DNA of 64,000 nucleotides from Afipia felis ATCC 53690 (GCF_000314735.2 NZ_KB375270.1:1860001-1924000), one strand, 5' to 3'. Shown: positions 1 to 8,879, counted from the first letter of the stretch. A program made the numbers and translations. Notes: generated from the sequence alone by a model not told the origin.

Positions 1-84
1 CGCGCCATACAGTAAGACCTCCCTCAAGTGTTTCTCCCATTTATCACCGCGCTTTTTTGTCATGCGCTTGTGTCGACGTTTCAT
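1..84 (-). CDS. Start of an unidentified gene, possibly a GntR-type regulator (partial)
   Basis: Only about 28 codons are inside the window; the reading frame runs off the left edge with no stop. The peptide is very basic at its start (MKRRHKRMTKKRGDKWEK) and continues into LREVLLYGA, which resembles the first helix of a GntR winged-helix domain. Starts at 84 or 63 are both possible; GAGG lies just upstream of the first. It is divergent from the CoA-transferase operon, and TTGG/CCAA palindromes lie between them, which is the usual layout for a local regulator. The family call is inference from context. Confidence 0.4.
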   Translation of the reverse strand, partial: MKRRHKRMTKKRGDKWEKHLREVLLYGA

Positions 85-95
85 CGACCTCACAA

Positions 96-108
96 TTGGA
101 CAAACCAA
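96..108. promoter_or_regulatory. Operator-like palindrome TTGGACAAACCAA
   Basis: A 13-bp sequence with TTGG/CCAA half sites lies 12 bp in front of the divergent partial gene. Close relatives occur at 247-258 and 5587-5612, each at a promoter of the adjoining catabolic genes, which suggests one shared regulator. Confidence 0.5.
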
Positions 109-237
109 TTTGGTGTACCGTAAATCTCGACCAGTAGAATGTCAAGCGCTCGCGATCCGACGACGGACTTCTCGCCCTCCATCAGACAGCAAATCCACCC
201 ATTCGTCGGAGAAATTGCCATTTTGCGCGTAATTGGT

Positions 238-265
238 TTGACCATTTTGGACGACCAAATATAAT
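238..265 (+). promoter_or_regulatory. Promoter of the CoA-transferase operon with embedded operator
   Basis: TTGACC (238-243) and a perfect TATAAT (260-265) are separated by 16 bp. The operator-like TTGGACGACCAA (247-258) sits inside the spacer, so a bound repressor would block RNA polymerase. The ATG at 264 overlaps the -10 box and cannot be the translation start of this transcript. Confidence 0.65.
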
Positions 266-308
266 GCAAGCACACGCGATGAACCGTCGGATGTATTGGG
301 AAAGAAAA

Positions 309-1544
309 ATGGCAGGTCCGTTAGTTGGCTACCGAGTTCTCGATCTTTCAAGAATTCTCGCAGGACCTTGGTTGGGACAATTATTGTCTGATCTCGGAGC
401 TGAAGTTTGGAAAGTCGAACGACCCGGCACCGGTGATGATACCCGGCAATGGGGGCCGCCGTTTCTAAAAGACGATAATGCAGCTAACACCACAGAGAGC
501 GCTTATTTCTTAAGCGCAAACCGCGGGAAACATTCGATCTGCATCGACATATCGACCGAGGAAGGCGGCACTATTGTAAGGAAGCTCGCACAGCACGCAG
601 ATATCGTGATCGAAAACTATAAGGTCGGCGATATGGCGCGTTATGGCCTGGATTACGAGACTCTGAAGAAATCGAAGCCGGATATTATTTACTGCTCCAT
701 CACCGGCTACGGCCAGACCGGTCCAATGAAAGCCATCGCAGGCTACGACATGGCTATTCAGGCGATTGGCGGATTAATGAGCATTACCGGCGAAAGTGAC
801 GATAACCCCGGCGGAGGTCCTCAAAAGGTTGGCGTACCGATCGTCGATATTCTTACCGGCATGTATAGCGCGACCGGGGTCATCTCCGCCCTCCTGCATC
901 GCGAACGTACCGGCGAAGGACAGCATATCGACATGGCGTTGCTAGATGTTCAAGTTGCCGTACTTGCCAACCAAAATCTGAACTACCTTACGACGGGCAC
1001 GCCGCCCAAGCGATACGGCAATGCTCATCCAAATATCGTTCCATATCAAACCTTCAAAACAAAAGACGGTTCGTTTGTACTTGCTGTCGGAAACGACCAA
1101 CAGTTCAAGAAGTTTTGCGCGGCATCTCGATTGACGCATCTGGCTACCGACAGCCGCTTCGCAACAAATACAGATCGGCTCAACAATCGCAACCAACTCA
1201 TACCACTTCTAGATGCGCATTTGGCGCAAGAAACAACGGAGCACTGGATCTCCATTCTAGAGCCTGTGGGAGTTCCGTGCGCGCCGATCAATCGATTAGA
1301 TCAGGTCTTTGCTCATCCACAAGTGATCCACCGGGGGATGCAGATTAATCTATCTCATTCTTCGGGGGCTACCGCCCCTCTTGTTGCCAATCCCATCAAA
1401 TTTTCGGCGACGAAGATTGAATACGCAAAGAGTCCACCCAGGCGCGGTGAAGATACGAAGTCCGTCCTCAAATCTATTCTCAACTTCAACGACACAGATA
1501 TTCGACGTCTCAGCGATCTTCGAATTATCGACACTGGAACATAA
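309..1544 (+). CDS. Class III CoA-transferase (CaiB/BaiF family)
   Basis: Moves CoA between carboxylic acids in the cytoplasm. The 411-residue length is normal for the family. The N-terminal motif DLSRILAGPWLGQLLSDLGA and the central VGVPIVDILTGMYS are typical. The Asp in VDILTG aligns with the catalytic Asp169 of formyl-CoA transferase, and GQHIDMALLD follows. Longer starts at 264, 279 and 291 exist; 264 lies in the -10 box, and 309 begins right before the conserved AGPLVGYRVLDLS start with a purine-rich GGGAAAG upstream. It is followed after 229 bp by a GMC oxidoreductase and a hot-dog protein, so it probably activates or recycles a carboxylic acid in a catabolic route. The substrate is unknown. 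Confidence 0.93.
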   Translation: MAGPLVGYRVLDLSRILAGPWLGQLLSDLGAEVWKVERPGTGDDTRQWGPPFLKDDNAANTTESAYFLSANRGKHSICIDISTEEGGTIVRKLAQHADIVIENYKVGDMARYGLDYETLKKSKPDIIYCSITGYGQTGPMKAIAGYDMAIQAIGGLMSITGESDDNPGGGPQKVGVPIVDILTGMYSATGVISALLHRERTGEGQHIDMALLDVQVAVLANQNLNYLTTGTPPKRYGNAHPNIVPYQTFKTKDGSFVLAVGNDQQFKKFCAASRLTHLATDSRFATNTDRLNNRNQLIPLLDAHLAQETTEHWISILEPVGVPCAPINRLDQVFAHPQVIHRGMQINLSHSSGATAPLVANPIKFSATKIEYAKSPPRRGEDTKSVLKSILNFNDTDIRRLSDLRIIDTGT

Positions 1545-1773
1545 TCGAAGTGTCATCAGAGCTATTAACACATGCGCGCGGCAAAAACTTCGCCAGCAGA
1601 TATCTGTCTTAGCTCAATCGAGATTCAGAATACGCCGACAATTAGACTCACCGAGTTAGTATTAGGCACCACTGATCGAGCAATAGTCTGTCAGACTGCG
1701 TCGCGAGATTCTCTGTCCAGCAAAATTAGCACACAAAACAAGCTGGTCTCGGCATCCACAGAAGGAACCGAAA

Positions 1774-3420
1774 ATGAAGCTTTCCGGATATGACTACATC
1801 GTCGTCGGGGCAGGATCAGCAGGGTGCGTACTCGCCGCGCGGCTGAGCGAGGATCCCACCGTCAAGGTGTTGCTGCTGGAGGCCGGAGCACCTTCTTCTT
1901 CCATTCTTGTTCATATGCCAGCAGGCATTCGTATACTCTATAAGAGTCCAAAACATAATTGGAAATTTTGGACCGAGCCTCAAGCCGAGTTAAACAATCG
2001 AAAGATCTATATCCCTCGCGGCAAAGTTGTTGGAGGCTCATCTTCTATCAATTCCATGATTGCAATTCGTGGCAATCCCGCAGACTACGATGCGTGGGCC
2101 GCGCAAGGCCTTCCCGAATGGGGGCACGAAAGCCTTCAGCCATATTTTAAAAAAATAGAAGATGCCTCTGCCGTCGTCCCGCAACACAACCAAGACAGAG
2201 GGTACTCCGGACCGATCCGCTTATCCTATGGCACTTTACAACATCCAATCTCGCAAGCTTTCATTGAAAGCGTAAAGTCAGCCGGTTGGCCCGAAAATAA
2301 GGGGTTCAACGGCCCCTCCCAAATTGGCGGTGGCTTCTACGAACTTACAATCGCTGACGGTAAGCGTTCTGGATCATTCAAGTACCTCGATCATGCGAAA
2401 GAACGAAGCAATCTCACGATTATAGCTAATTGCCGTGTCCGGCGACTTGCCCTGGCTGGGAAACGCGTGCGCGGCGTTGTGATAGAGAGAAATGGGCGTG
2501 AAATCACCCTTTCTGCCGAGCGAGAGGTCTTGCTGACGTCTGGAGCTATCGGATCACCACACCTGCTGATGCTATCGGGAATTGGACCAGCTGATCATTT
2601 GCGCTCATTTGGAATCAAGCCGGTGATCGATTCATTCGGCGTAGGAAGCAATTTGCAGGATCATTTAGATTGCGCAATCCGATTAGAAGCATCTCAGCCA
2701 ATCACACTGACACCGTACCTCGGATTAATTAAAGGCGGTCTCGCAGGCGCACGATATATCCTCAATGGAACTGGCCCCGCAACATCTCAAGGTATCGAAG
2801 CAGGAGCATTTTGGGGGCCTGATAAGTCTTCGTCATGGCCCGAATGGCAGGCCCATCTCATTGTTGCTCTTCGAAATCCTCCCCCGAAGGAGCGGATCGA
2901 ACATGGCTTCGCTATTCGTGTTTGCCAACTTCGCCCGAAAAGTCGTGGTATGCTGCGCTTACGGTCATCGGATCCCTCGGACACACCTTCGATCGACCCT
3001 CAATTCTTATCTGACAATAGCGACTTCCTCAGCATGCAAGAGGGTGTTCGGCAGATGTGTGAGATTATCGACCAAGCACCTCTTCGCAAACATGTTAAGC
3101 GAAAAATTGATCTTGACGCTTTTACCAGTACGGAAACGCGAAAGAGCTGGATTCGAATGCATGCTGAAACCGTCTACCATCCCGTTGGCACCTGTCGCAT
3201 GGGCCAAGACAACGGAGCCGTTGTTGATAGTCAACTGCGTGTCCGAGGCATTGAGAATTTAAGAGTGGTTGATGGTTCGGTCATGCCGACGGTGATTAGC
3301 GGAAACACGAACCTACCTATCATGGCGATGGCCGAAAAAGCCGCAGACATCATCGTCGGAGAACGATCTTCGATATCGAAAAATTACTTTGAGACGATGT
3401 CGGTTCATTCTGGGAAATGA
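1774..3420 (+). CDS. GMC-family FAD-dependent oxidoreductase (choline/alcohol dehydrogenase-like)
   Basis: Oxidises an alcohol with FAD as cofactor. The N-terminal Rossmann motif VVGAGSAGCVLAARLSED (about residues 10-27) is followed by LLLEAG. The GMC signature GKVVGGSSSINSMIAIRG lies near residue 90. The C-terminal HPVGTCRMG carries the conserved active-site His region, and SGNTNLPIMAMAEKAAD closes the FAD domain. The 548-residue length is typical of the BetA/AlkJ-like branch. AGAAGGAACC precedes the ATG. Its stop overlaps the next start by 4 nt (ATGA), so the two are translationally coupled. The 229 bp before it contain nothing recognisable. The substrate cannot be read from the sequence. 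Confidence 0.93.
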   Translation: MKLSGYDYIVVGAGSAGCVLAARLSEDPTVKVLLLEAGAPSSSILVHMPAGIRILYKSPKHNWKFWTEPQAELNNRKIYIPRGKVVGGSSSINSMIAIRGNPADYDAWAAQGLPEWGHESLQPYFKKIEDASAVVPQHNQDRGYSGPIRLSYGTLQHPISQAFIESVKSAGWPENKGFNGPSQIGGGFYELTIADGKRSGSFKYLDHAKERSNLTIIANCRVRRLALAGKRVRGVVIERNGREITLSAEREVLLTSGAIGSPHLLMLSGIGPADHLRSFGIKPVIDSFGVGSNLQDHLDCAIRLEASQPITLTPYLGLIKGGLAGARYILNGTGPATSQGIEAGAFWGPDKSSSWPEWQAHLIVALRNPPPKERIEHGFAIRVCQLRPKSRGMLRLRSSDPSDTPSIDPQFLSDNSDFLSMQEGVRQMCEIIDQAPLRKHVKRKIDLDAFTSTETRKSWIRMHAETVYHPVGTCRMGQDNGAVVDSQLRVRGIENLRVVDGSVMPTVISGNTNLPIMAMAEKAADIIVGERSSISKNYFETMSVHSGK

Positions 3421-4256
3421 CTGATCAACACCAACGTATGGTTGCATGCCGCAGCCCGTATCGCGTGGAGGCTTATAACAGTGCGAAGCTGTCTGAGAAT
3501 CGGATTCACGATGATAAAGTAGCCCGGGAATATGGATTCGAGGGCGGACTTGTCCCTGGAGTCGACGTCCTCGCGTATATGATACACGTTCCTGTTGCCG
3601 AATGGGGGTTAGCATTTTTAGAGCGCGGATTAATCGAAGTGCGTTTTATAAAGCCTGTTTATGACGGAGATCTCCTACAAATATACAGTACAAAGGCTGT
3701 TAAAGGGCTTAATTTGACCGTCGAAAGTAATGGATTGAAAGCGTCTGGCTATACCGCATTAGCCACAGCACCGCCGGTTTTCTCTTTCGACGATTTTCCC
3801 GACATCCCTCCGATCCAAACACGAACACCTATCGATCTCACCTCACATGCGATCGGAAAGCGGCTCGGCACAACACCCTGCTCATGGGCCGGCAACGCAG
3901 GTGTCAAATATCGCGCAGATATACGCGAGCTGGACCAAATCTATGCGCGTGAGGGGCTCGTACATCCGGGAGTACTGCAGCGTCTCATGAATCGCGTGCT
4001 CATGGAGAATGCTATTCTGGGTCCTTGGATTCATGTCGCAAGCCGGATGCAATTACTGTCGGCGATAGCAGATCGACATGAATTGACTATGCGAGCCGTC
4101 GTCACAAATAACTACGAGAAAAACGGACATTGGTTTATCGAAATAGACGCGCTGATCGTTACTGACGGACAAGCACCCGTGGCGCATTGTCACCATGTAG
4201 CAATCTATAGACCTCGTAGACGAGCGCACGAAATCGACTCTCTGATCTCGCAATGA
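3417..4256 (+). CDS. MaoC-like hot-dog domain protein
   Basis: 279 residues with the N-terminal pattern ENRIHDDKVAREYGFEGGLV followed by PGVDVLAYM and IKPVYDGDLL. This matches MaoC-type (R)-enoyl-CoA hydratase/dehydratase hot-dog folds, including the Asp-His region and the G-x-D strand. The length would allow a double hot-dog. The ATGA overlap with the GMC oxidoreductase indicates one operon. With the CoA-transferase it suggests handling of a CoA thioester such as hydration or thioester hydrolysis. The exact reaction is inferred from family only. Confidence 0.8.
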   Translation: MTDQHQRMVACRSPYRVEAYNSAKLSENRIHDDKVAREYGFEGGLVPGVDVLAYMIHVPVAEWGLAFLERGLIEVRFIKPVYDGDLLQIYSTKAVKGLNLTVESNGLKASGYTALATAPPVFSFDDFPDIPPIQTRTPIDLTSHAIGKRLGTTPCSWAGNAGVKYRADIRELDQIYAREGLVHPGVLQRLMNRVLMENAILGPWIHVASRMQLLSAIADRHELTMRAVVTNNYEKNGHWFIEIDALIVTDGQAPVAHCHHVAIYRPRRRAHEIDSLISQ

Positions 4257-4408
4257 GCGCCATACAATATTATTATCGGAAATCGAAATCTCCACGAGCA
4301 TATATGAACTTCGTATCTATCGCTGCCTGCCAGGCAGGTTGCCAGCACTCCTCAATCGCTTCGAGACCAAACGATAGAAATCTAGGCCTCGCGGAGCTTT
4401 GCTCGCAA

Positions 4409-4441
4409 TAAAAGTGGGATACCGACGAGCAACCACTTTTA
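4409..4441. terminator. Possible bidirectional terminator between convergent genes
   Basis: TAAAAGTGG (4409-4417) pairs perfectly with CCACTTTTA (4433-4441) across a 15-nt loop. It lies between the convergent hot-dog gene (ends 4256) and substrate-binding gene (ends 4458). The stem has few GC pairs, so the call is moderate. The rest of 4257-4457 holds nothing recognisable. Confidence 0.4.
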
Positions 4442-4457
4442 TTACAAGCAACATTGA

Positions 4458-5465
4458 TCAATTTCCTGCCAGCTTGTGCGCATTATCGAAAAACAGGTCT
4501 TTCCAGGAATTTGGCTTGGTTCTGATGATACCCACCTTATACATGAAGTCAGTATAGGTGCTGATACCAGACGGCACCGTGGTGAAGGTATTCTCGTGAT
4601 TACTGATGATTTGATAGATGTCATCCTCGGAAATTTTTTCCTTGGACGTCTCCACGTAGAACTTCGCAGCAGCCCGTTTGTCCTTGTTGATGATATCCAT
4701 CGCTTCGTTCAGGGCTGCAACGAAGGCATCATATGTCTTCGGGTTTTCTTTCCGAAACTTTTCGCTGGCCCAGACCAGGACAAACGTCGAATTTTGTCCC
4801 GCCACATCGTAGGAGCTCAGAACGCGATGAACCTTTCCCGTCTTTAGCTCCTGATATTGATAGGGCGGAGCGGTGAAGTGAGAATCGATTTCAGACACGC
4901 CCGACATCAAGGCTGCCATCCCATCGGCGTGCGACAGCGAAACCGTCAGCCGATCGAGTTTGGCGTAACTCTCATTGCCGAACGTCTTCGCGGCAGCCAT
5001 CTGCAGCACGACCGCGTGAGGCGAAACCTTCACGGCCGGCAATGCGATCTTGTCCTTGTCGGTGAAGTCCGCAATCGTCTTGACGTCGGGATTGCGGGTG
5101 TTGAGATAGATTGGCATCGACGTCACGGCCGAGACTGCCTTGATCGCTCCCTTCGACTTCGCCCAGAGGATGATAAGGCCTGTCAGTCCGCCGGAAGCGA
5201 AATCGAGGCTGCCTGAAAGCAGTGCCTCGTTCATGACGTTGCTGCCCGCGAGCTTCAGGAAGCTGACATCAATGTCGCCAAGGCCAGCTTCCTTGGCGTG
5301 TTTCTTAAGCAGTCCTTTCTCAACCACCATCATCAACGGCAAATAACTGATGCCGTATTGCTGAGCGATGCGGACATGCTTTGTCTCTGCCTGCGCAGGC
5401 GTGCTGAAGTTGCAGGTTCCAAAGAATAGCAATTCAATTAAAAGCAAGCTTCTGATCTTTAGCAT
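4458..5465 (-). CDS. ABC-transporter periplasmic substrate-binding protein (NMT1/TauA/SsuA type)
   Basis: 335 residues with a signal peptide of about 25 residues ending in TPAQA|ETKH, then IAQQYGISYLPLMMVVEKGL, the usual opening of the NMT1/TauA-like solute-binding fold. GSLDFASGGLTG follows, the typical ligand-pocket loop. The start at 5465 has a strong AGGGAAGGAA upstream; an in-frame ATG 18 codons earlier would bury the signal peptide. No permease or ATPase gene is next to it, so it is an orphan binding protein or the rest of the transporter was lost or lies elsewhere. Its promoter carries the same TTGG/CCAA operator as the CoA-transferase operon, which suggests that it captures that pathway's substrate. 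Confidence 0.88.
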   Translation of the reverse strand: MLKIRSLLLIELLFFGTCNFSTPAQAETKHVRIAQQYGISYLPLMMVVEKGLLKKHAKEAGLGDIDVSFLKLAGSNVMNEALLSGSLDFASGGLTGLIILWAKSKGAIKAVSAVTSMPIYLNTRNPDVKTIADFTDKDKIALPAVKVSPHAVVLQMAAAKTFGNESYAKLDRLTVSLSHADGMAALMSGVSEIDSHFTAPPYQYQELKTGKVHRVLSSYDVAGQNSTFVLVWASEKFRKENPKTYDAFVAALNEAMDIINKDKRAAAKFYVETSKEKISEDDIYQIISNHENTFTTVPSGISTYTDFMYKVGIIRTKPNSWKDLFFDNAHKLAGN

Positions 5466-5586
5466 TTGGCATTCCTTCCCTGATTGTTGGGCGCGGATTA
5501 ATCGCGTCTTTTGCTTCACAGTCCGCAGATGCCAATGGTTTCTCTCATGCCAAAAACAACTGCATTAAAATAGAGTCGGCGCTCAT

Positions 5587-5639
5587 TTGGATTATCCAAA
5601 TTGGACATACCAGATTATAAATCAAACACCGACTGTCAA
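5587..5639 (-). promoter_or_regulatory. Promoter region of the binding-protein gene with two operator-like palindromes
   Basis: On the minus strand TTGACA (5634-5639) is followed by TATAAT (5614-5619), a short 14-bp spacing. The perfect palindrome TTGGATTATCCAA (5587-5599) and TTGGACATACCA (5601-5612) lie at the expected transcription start. The latter matches the sites at 96-108 and 247-258. Confidence 0.5.
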
Positions 5640-5831
5640 CCCCAAAAGACCAACCAAACAAACCAACTAATGAGAATTAACCGGTCAGACGGAGCTCTAT
5701 CCAATGCTAAAGTCATGGGAATCCCACAGCGACCAAGAAAAGGTTGAGTCGCTTCAGAACGCGCTACACCGCCTTCGCTGGCCTATGCGATCACTGCGAC
5801 GATTGCCAAGACCGCCAGCTTAGATGTTCAG

Positions 5832-6058
5832 CTATTCTATAACCATTTCATGGTTGCCTTCGGCAGACGCTTGAGCATTCCGCAGGAGCAGAACCAGAGG
5901 AACTGCTGCGAGCGAAAGCACCATCATCAGCTTGAAATCATCGATATAGCTAATGATCGAGGCCTGGGTCTGGATCATCTGGTCCAGCATTGCGCGCCCG
6001 CCCGCAGTCCATGGGCTCCATGTTTGCAGGATCGCTGCATTGTTGAAGCCATGATTGG
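5832..6058 (-). pseudogene. C-terminal remnant of a DHA2/EmrB-type MFS multidrug transporter
   Basis: Reading the minus strand from about 6058 to the TAG at 5832-5834 gives a peptide containing AMLDQMIQTQASIISYIDD, FKLMMVLSLAAVPLVLLLR and a short hydrophilic tail. This is the typical C-terminus of 14-TM DHA2 exporters (an A-x-x-IxYIDDF motif, then the last membrane segment). The remaining roughly 450 residues are missing: sequence to the right belongs to an AAA+ gene on the other strand. It is therefore a 5'-deleted gene remnant. The stretch 5640-5831 shows no recognisable gene. Confidence 0.75.
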
Positions 6059-6862
6059 TTGACCAGGACCTACAAGTCCGCGATCAACTCGCCTTTGCCG
6101 CTCACCTTGGCGCCACCGCTTCCCAAGGTGCGCGCAACACTGCTGTTCGAGTTCCCCCATGCACGAGAGGTGATTGATACCATCTTGTCCGACCTCATCG
6201 GCCAGCGGGGCGTGAGGCTCAAACCCACCCTGCTGGTCGGCCAACCCGGCGCCGGCAAGTCGCGCTTTGCCAGGCGTCTGGCCGAAGAGCTCGGACTTAT
6301 TGTCTGGCGTGTCGACGGCGCCCAGTCGGATGGTTCGATCTTTGCCGGCACCGACCGGCGCTGGCACTCGACCGAGCCTTGCCATCCATTCATGGCGTTG
6401 CATCGCGCGGGCCACGCCAATCCGCTCGTTCTGATCGATGAGCTCGAGAAGGCCGCAACCCGAAGCGACCATGGCCGGCTGCGGGATTGCCTGCTCGGCT
6501 TCTTCGAGCCGGAGACGGCCGCGCGTTATCCCGACCCTGCGCTGCAGACCACGCTCGACCTCTCGCACGTCAACTACATCATGACCGCGAACAGCACAGA
6601 TTCCCTGCCCTCACCGCTCCGGGACCGGCTGCGCGTGATCAGCTTCCCCTCGCCGCAAGCCCGCGATCTCGAAGCACTGCTACCCGCGGTCCTTGCCGGC
6701 ATCGCCCTTGAGCGCCAGCTCGACCCGCGCTGGATCACACCGCTGGATGGCGACGAACACCGCGCCACCGCACAGTACTGGTACGGCGGCTCCGTTCGGC
6801 AACTCAAGCGGATCGTCGAGGTCATCCTGAAGGAAAGAGAGAAAGAGAGCGTGCGGAACTAA
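6059..6862 (+). CDS. AAA+ ATPase, Lon/MoxR-like, probably N-terminally truncated
   Basis: 267 residues from a TTG start. Walker A GQPGAGKS is at 61-68, Walker B LVLIDELEKA near 123-132, sensor 1 YIMTANSTD near 177-185, and the arginine-finger region PLRDRLRV follows. The segment from NSPLPLTLAPPLPKV onward matches the core of a rhizobial AAA family whose members, as I recall them, have an N-terminal extension. Here the frame is open only four codons upstream of the TTG and no good ribosome site is visible. The neighbour on the left is an MFS remnant also missing its 5' end, so both were probably cut by one deletion. The ATPase core itself looks intact. Confidence 0.75.
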   Translation: MTRTYKSAINSPLPLTLAPPLPKVRATLLFEFPHAREVIDTILSDLIGQRGVRLKPTLLVGQPGAGKSRFARRLAEELGLIVWRVDGAQSDGSIFAGTDRRWHSTEPCHPFMALHRAGHANPLVLIDELEKAATRSDHGRLRDCLLGFFEPETAARYPDPALQTTLDLSHVNYIMTANSTDSLPSPLRDRLRVISFPSPQARDLEALLPAVLAGIALERQLDPRWITPLDGDEHRATAQYWYGGSVRQLKRIVEVILKEREKESVRN

Positions 6863-6893
6863 ACCATCGCTTCAACCGATCACTTCTCGCCAC

Positions 6894-7502
6894 TCAAGCC
6901 AGAGCTTGAGCAAGAATATCGGCGAGTTCGGTATACCCCTTCTTCAGCGCGTGCTGCACAGGAGAGGTACCCCACTGGTCGGCCATGGCTGGATCAGCCC
7001 CTGCTGCGAGCAACAATCGGACGACTTCTTGCTGTCTGGGACCACCGTCGTTAAGGATGATCGCCTCCAGCAACGGGGTCCAACCGCACAGATTTGTGTG
7101 GTTGACATTCACGTCAGTCTCCTCGGCCAGCAACCGGACGATTTCCACGTGCCCCTTCTCCGCAGCCGGATGGATGGGCGCTCCGTCGAAGCGTGTCCGG
7201 CGCTCAAGATCCGCACCAGCTTCAACCATCAGCTTCACGAGGTCGAAGTCTCCCACGATGCAGCCCCACAGCAACGGGTTCAACCGGATCTGGTCTTGCT
7301 TATTGATATCCGCCCCAGCTGCGATCAACTGACGCACAATATCCAAACGACCGGCCTTCGCTGCAATCAAGATCGCAGTCCGCCCCTGAGTATCGGTCGC
7401 ATTAACATCCGCGCCACCACCGAGAACTGCCGAGATCTGATCCCATGTTACGATTGCGGCAAGGGTCGGCCAATCGGTGGGGTTCTGCAGCGGCTTCCTC
7501 AT
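6894..7502 (-). CDS. Ankyrin-repeat protein
   Basis: 202 residues with four to five ankyrin repeats: GRTAILIAAKAGRLDIVRQL, the NPLLWGCIVGDFDLVKLM unit, GAPIHPAAEKGHVEIVRLL, GWTPLLEAIILNDGG and GTSPVQHALKKGYTELADIL. Each repeat ends in the AGAD/N turn. There is no signal peptide or membrane segment, so it is probably a cytosolic protein-binding scaffold. The start at 7502 has GAGGTG seven nt upstream; an in-frame ATG lies eight codons earlier. Its partner is unknown, and it is convergent with the AAA+ gene. Confidence 0.88.
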   Translation of the reverse strand: MRKPLQNPTDWPTLAAIVTWDQISAVLGGGADVNATDTQGRTAILIAAKAGRLDIVRQLIAAGADINKQDQIRLNPLLWGCIVGDFDLVKLMVEAGADLERRTRFDGAPIHPAAEKGHVEIVRLLAEETDVNVNHTNLCGWTPLLEAIILNDGGPRQQEVVRLLLAAGADPAMADQWGTSPVQHALKKGYTELADILAQALA

Positions 7503-7870
7503 ATTATTCACCTCGCTATCGATCAAGCAGCGTCATGCCGACTACATTCTTGAGTCGCTCAACAACAGACATGCGCGATGTACTCATTGGCAAAAAGCGC
7601 GTGATCCGCGCGCCGGGTTTGCTTCAATAGTACTAACGCGTGCGATGGATCAGCTGTGTGTTGCTGCCAGTTTATCGCTATTATCGTTATGCGCCAACAT
7701 TGTGCATGCGGAGATGGCGCGGTCACATCTGTTTGCGGAGCGCTTTGACGTGGCCGCATTATGCGGCCGAGCAATCTTTCAGACAATTACAGATCTTCCG
7801 GCCCGGTCGCCATCAAGCAGGGCTACCAGACTATCCTGCTAGAACCCACAAGATCACCCAATTCAACCGA
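7503..7870. other. Intergenic stretch without a recognisable gene
   Basis: Short open frames occur on both strands, but none has family features, a ribosome site or a plausible neighbour relation. It may be decayed sequence of the island. Confidence 0.5.
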
Positions 7871-8374
7871 TCACTTGCCGTCAGCCTGACATGGCGCGAT
7901 GCTGTCGGCGAGCGCTCGTGCACGACGATTGGCATGTGGCTCATGGACGCTAACCGCGCCCACTTTGCAAGGACGCTGCCCGCGCAACGAGACCACCAGA
8001 AGCTCCTGCGTAACATGGTCGTGGCCGTCCTGATCCGTGTCGACACGCCAGGCTCGCAGGATCGCAGCGATCGGCTTGCCACCTGACAACCTCCATTCGA
8101 GCTTGTCGCCGAACACGTCGTCTGCACCGCGCCAAATCAGAACAGGCTCGTCGTCTCGTTGACCTGTCCGGAAAATTTTGAAGGCGACCAGATTGCCCTC
8201 ATCGGAAAACCCAGCGCTATAACCGCCTGGCCCGGGGCACTGCCAGGCGTTGAATTCTTCCTTCGATCCGGAATCGCGGCACTCAGGTCCGGATGTACGG
8301 GTATAAAGGCTCTCTGCGGCGTAAGCCGACGTGCTCAAGAACAAGAAGCCAATTACAATCCGGGCAGGCTTCAT
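7871..8374 (-). CDS. Small secreted protein of unknown function
   Basis: 167 residues with a clear signal peptide (MKPARIVIGFLFLSTSAYAA). The mature part has three or four Cys residues, including CRDSGSKEEFNAWQCPGPGG, compatible with disulfides in the periplasm. The C-terminal part KIFRTGQRDDEPVLIWRG resembles no domain that I can name. Its ATG overlaps the stop of the upstream membrane-protein gene by 4 nt (ATGA), so the two are made together. Confidence 0.7.
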   Translation of the reverse strand: MKPARIVIGFLFLSTSAYAAESLYTRTSGPECRDSGSKEEFNAWQCPGPGGYSAGFSDEGNLVAFKIFRTGQRDDEPVLIWRGADDVFGDKLEWRLSGGKPIAAILRAWRVDTDQDGHDHVTQELLVVSLRGQRPCKVGAVSVHEPHANRRARALADSIAPCQADGK

Positions 8375-8850
8375 ATCCGGACAGCTTCACGTGCCTGAAG
8401 GCGCTGTCGCTCTTCCCCGTCCGGGCCATAAAACATCTGCTCCCGCCGGGTCAGCGTCGCCAATGATATAATGAGTTGTCCAAACCCAACGAGCGCAATC
8501 GGAATCCCAATAAAAATCACCGAGAGCACGATGCCGATAAACATGATCCGCAGTGCCATATAGAAACGGAAGTTGGTCCCGTCGAAGTGAACCTCTCCGT
8601 TGGTGCACTTCACGCCCCACAGATGCTTCGGTCCCGAGGTTAAAATCCCCATGACCTTCTCAAAGTAAAATACCCCGTTAGTCCCCACCGCCAAATAGGC
8701 ATCGGTCTGCGTCGTCACAAAAACCTTCTCGATGGTGACCCGGCGCCCATTCGGCTCCAACACCTCGACATATGAATAATACCTGCCGTGTAGGTTGTGT
8801 TGGCTCGACCCGGTCGCCGTGACCTGCCCTTCAATCTGAAAAAAGCTCAT
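8371..8850 (-). CDS. Membrane protein of unknown function
   Basis: 159 residues. The N-terminal half is soluble and beta-rich (GQVTATGSSQHNLHGRYYSY). It is followed by two membrane segments around residues 105-145, which include IMFIGIVLSVIFIGIPIALV. A basic tail (LTRREQMFYGPDGEERQRLQ) follows. It is the first gene of a two-gene unit with a secreted protein, and it diverges from an XRE regulator across a short region with direct repeats. I do not recognise the family. Confidence 0.7.
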   Translation of the reverse strand: MSFFQIEGQVTATGSSQHNLHGRYYSYVEVLEPNGRRVTIEKVFVTTQTDAYLAVGTNGVFYFEKVMGILTSGPKHLWGVKCTNGEVHFDGTNFRFYMALRIMFIGIVLSVIFIGIPIALVGFGQLIISLATLTRREQMFYGPDGEERQRLQAREAVRI

Positions 8851-8879
8851 ATCGCTCTCCTGAAGAACGACAAGCCTAT

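Noticed and set aside
264..308. Longer start for the CoA-transferase at 264
   Set aside because: The ATG overlaps the -10 box of a good promoter, so it would not be in the transcript.
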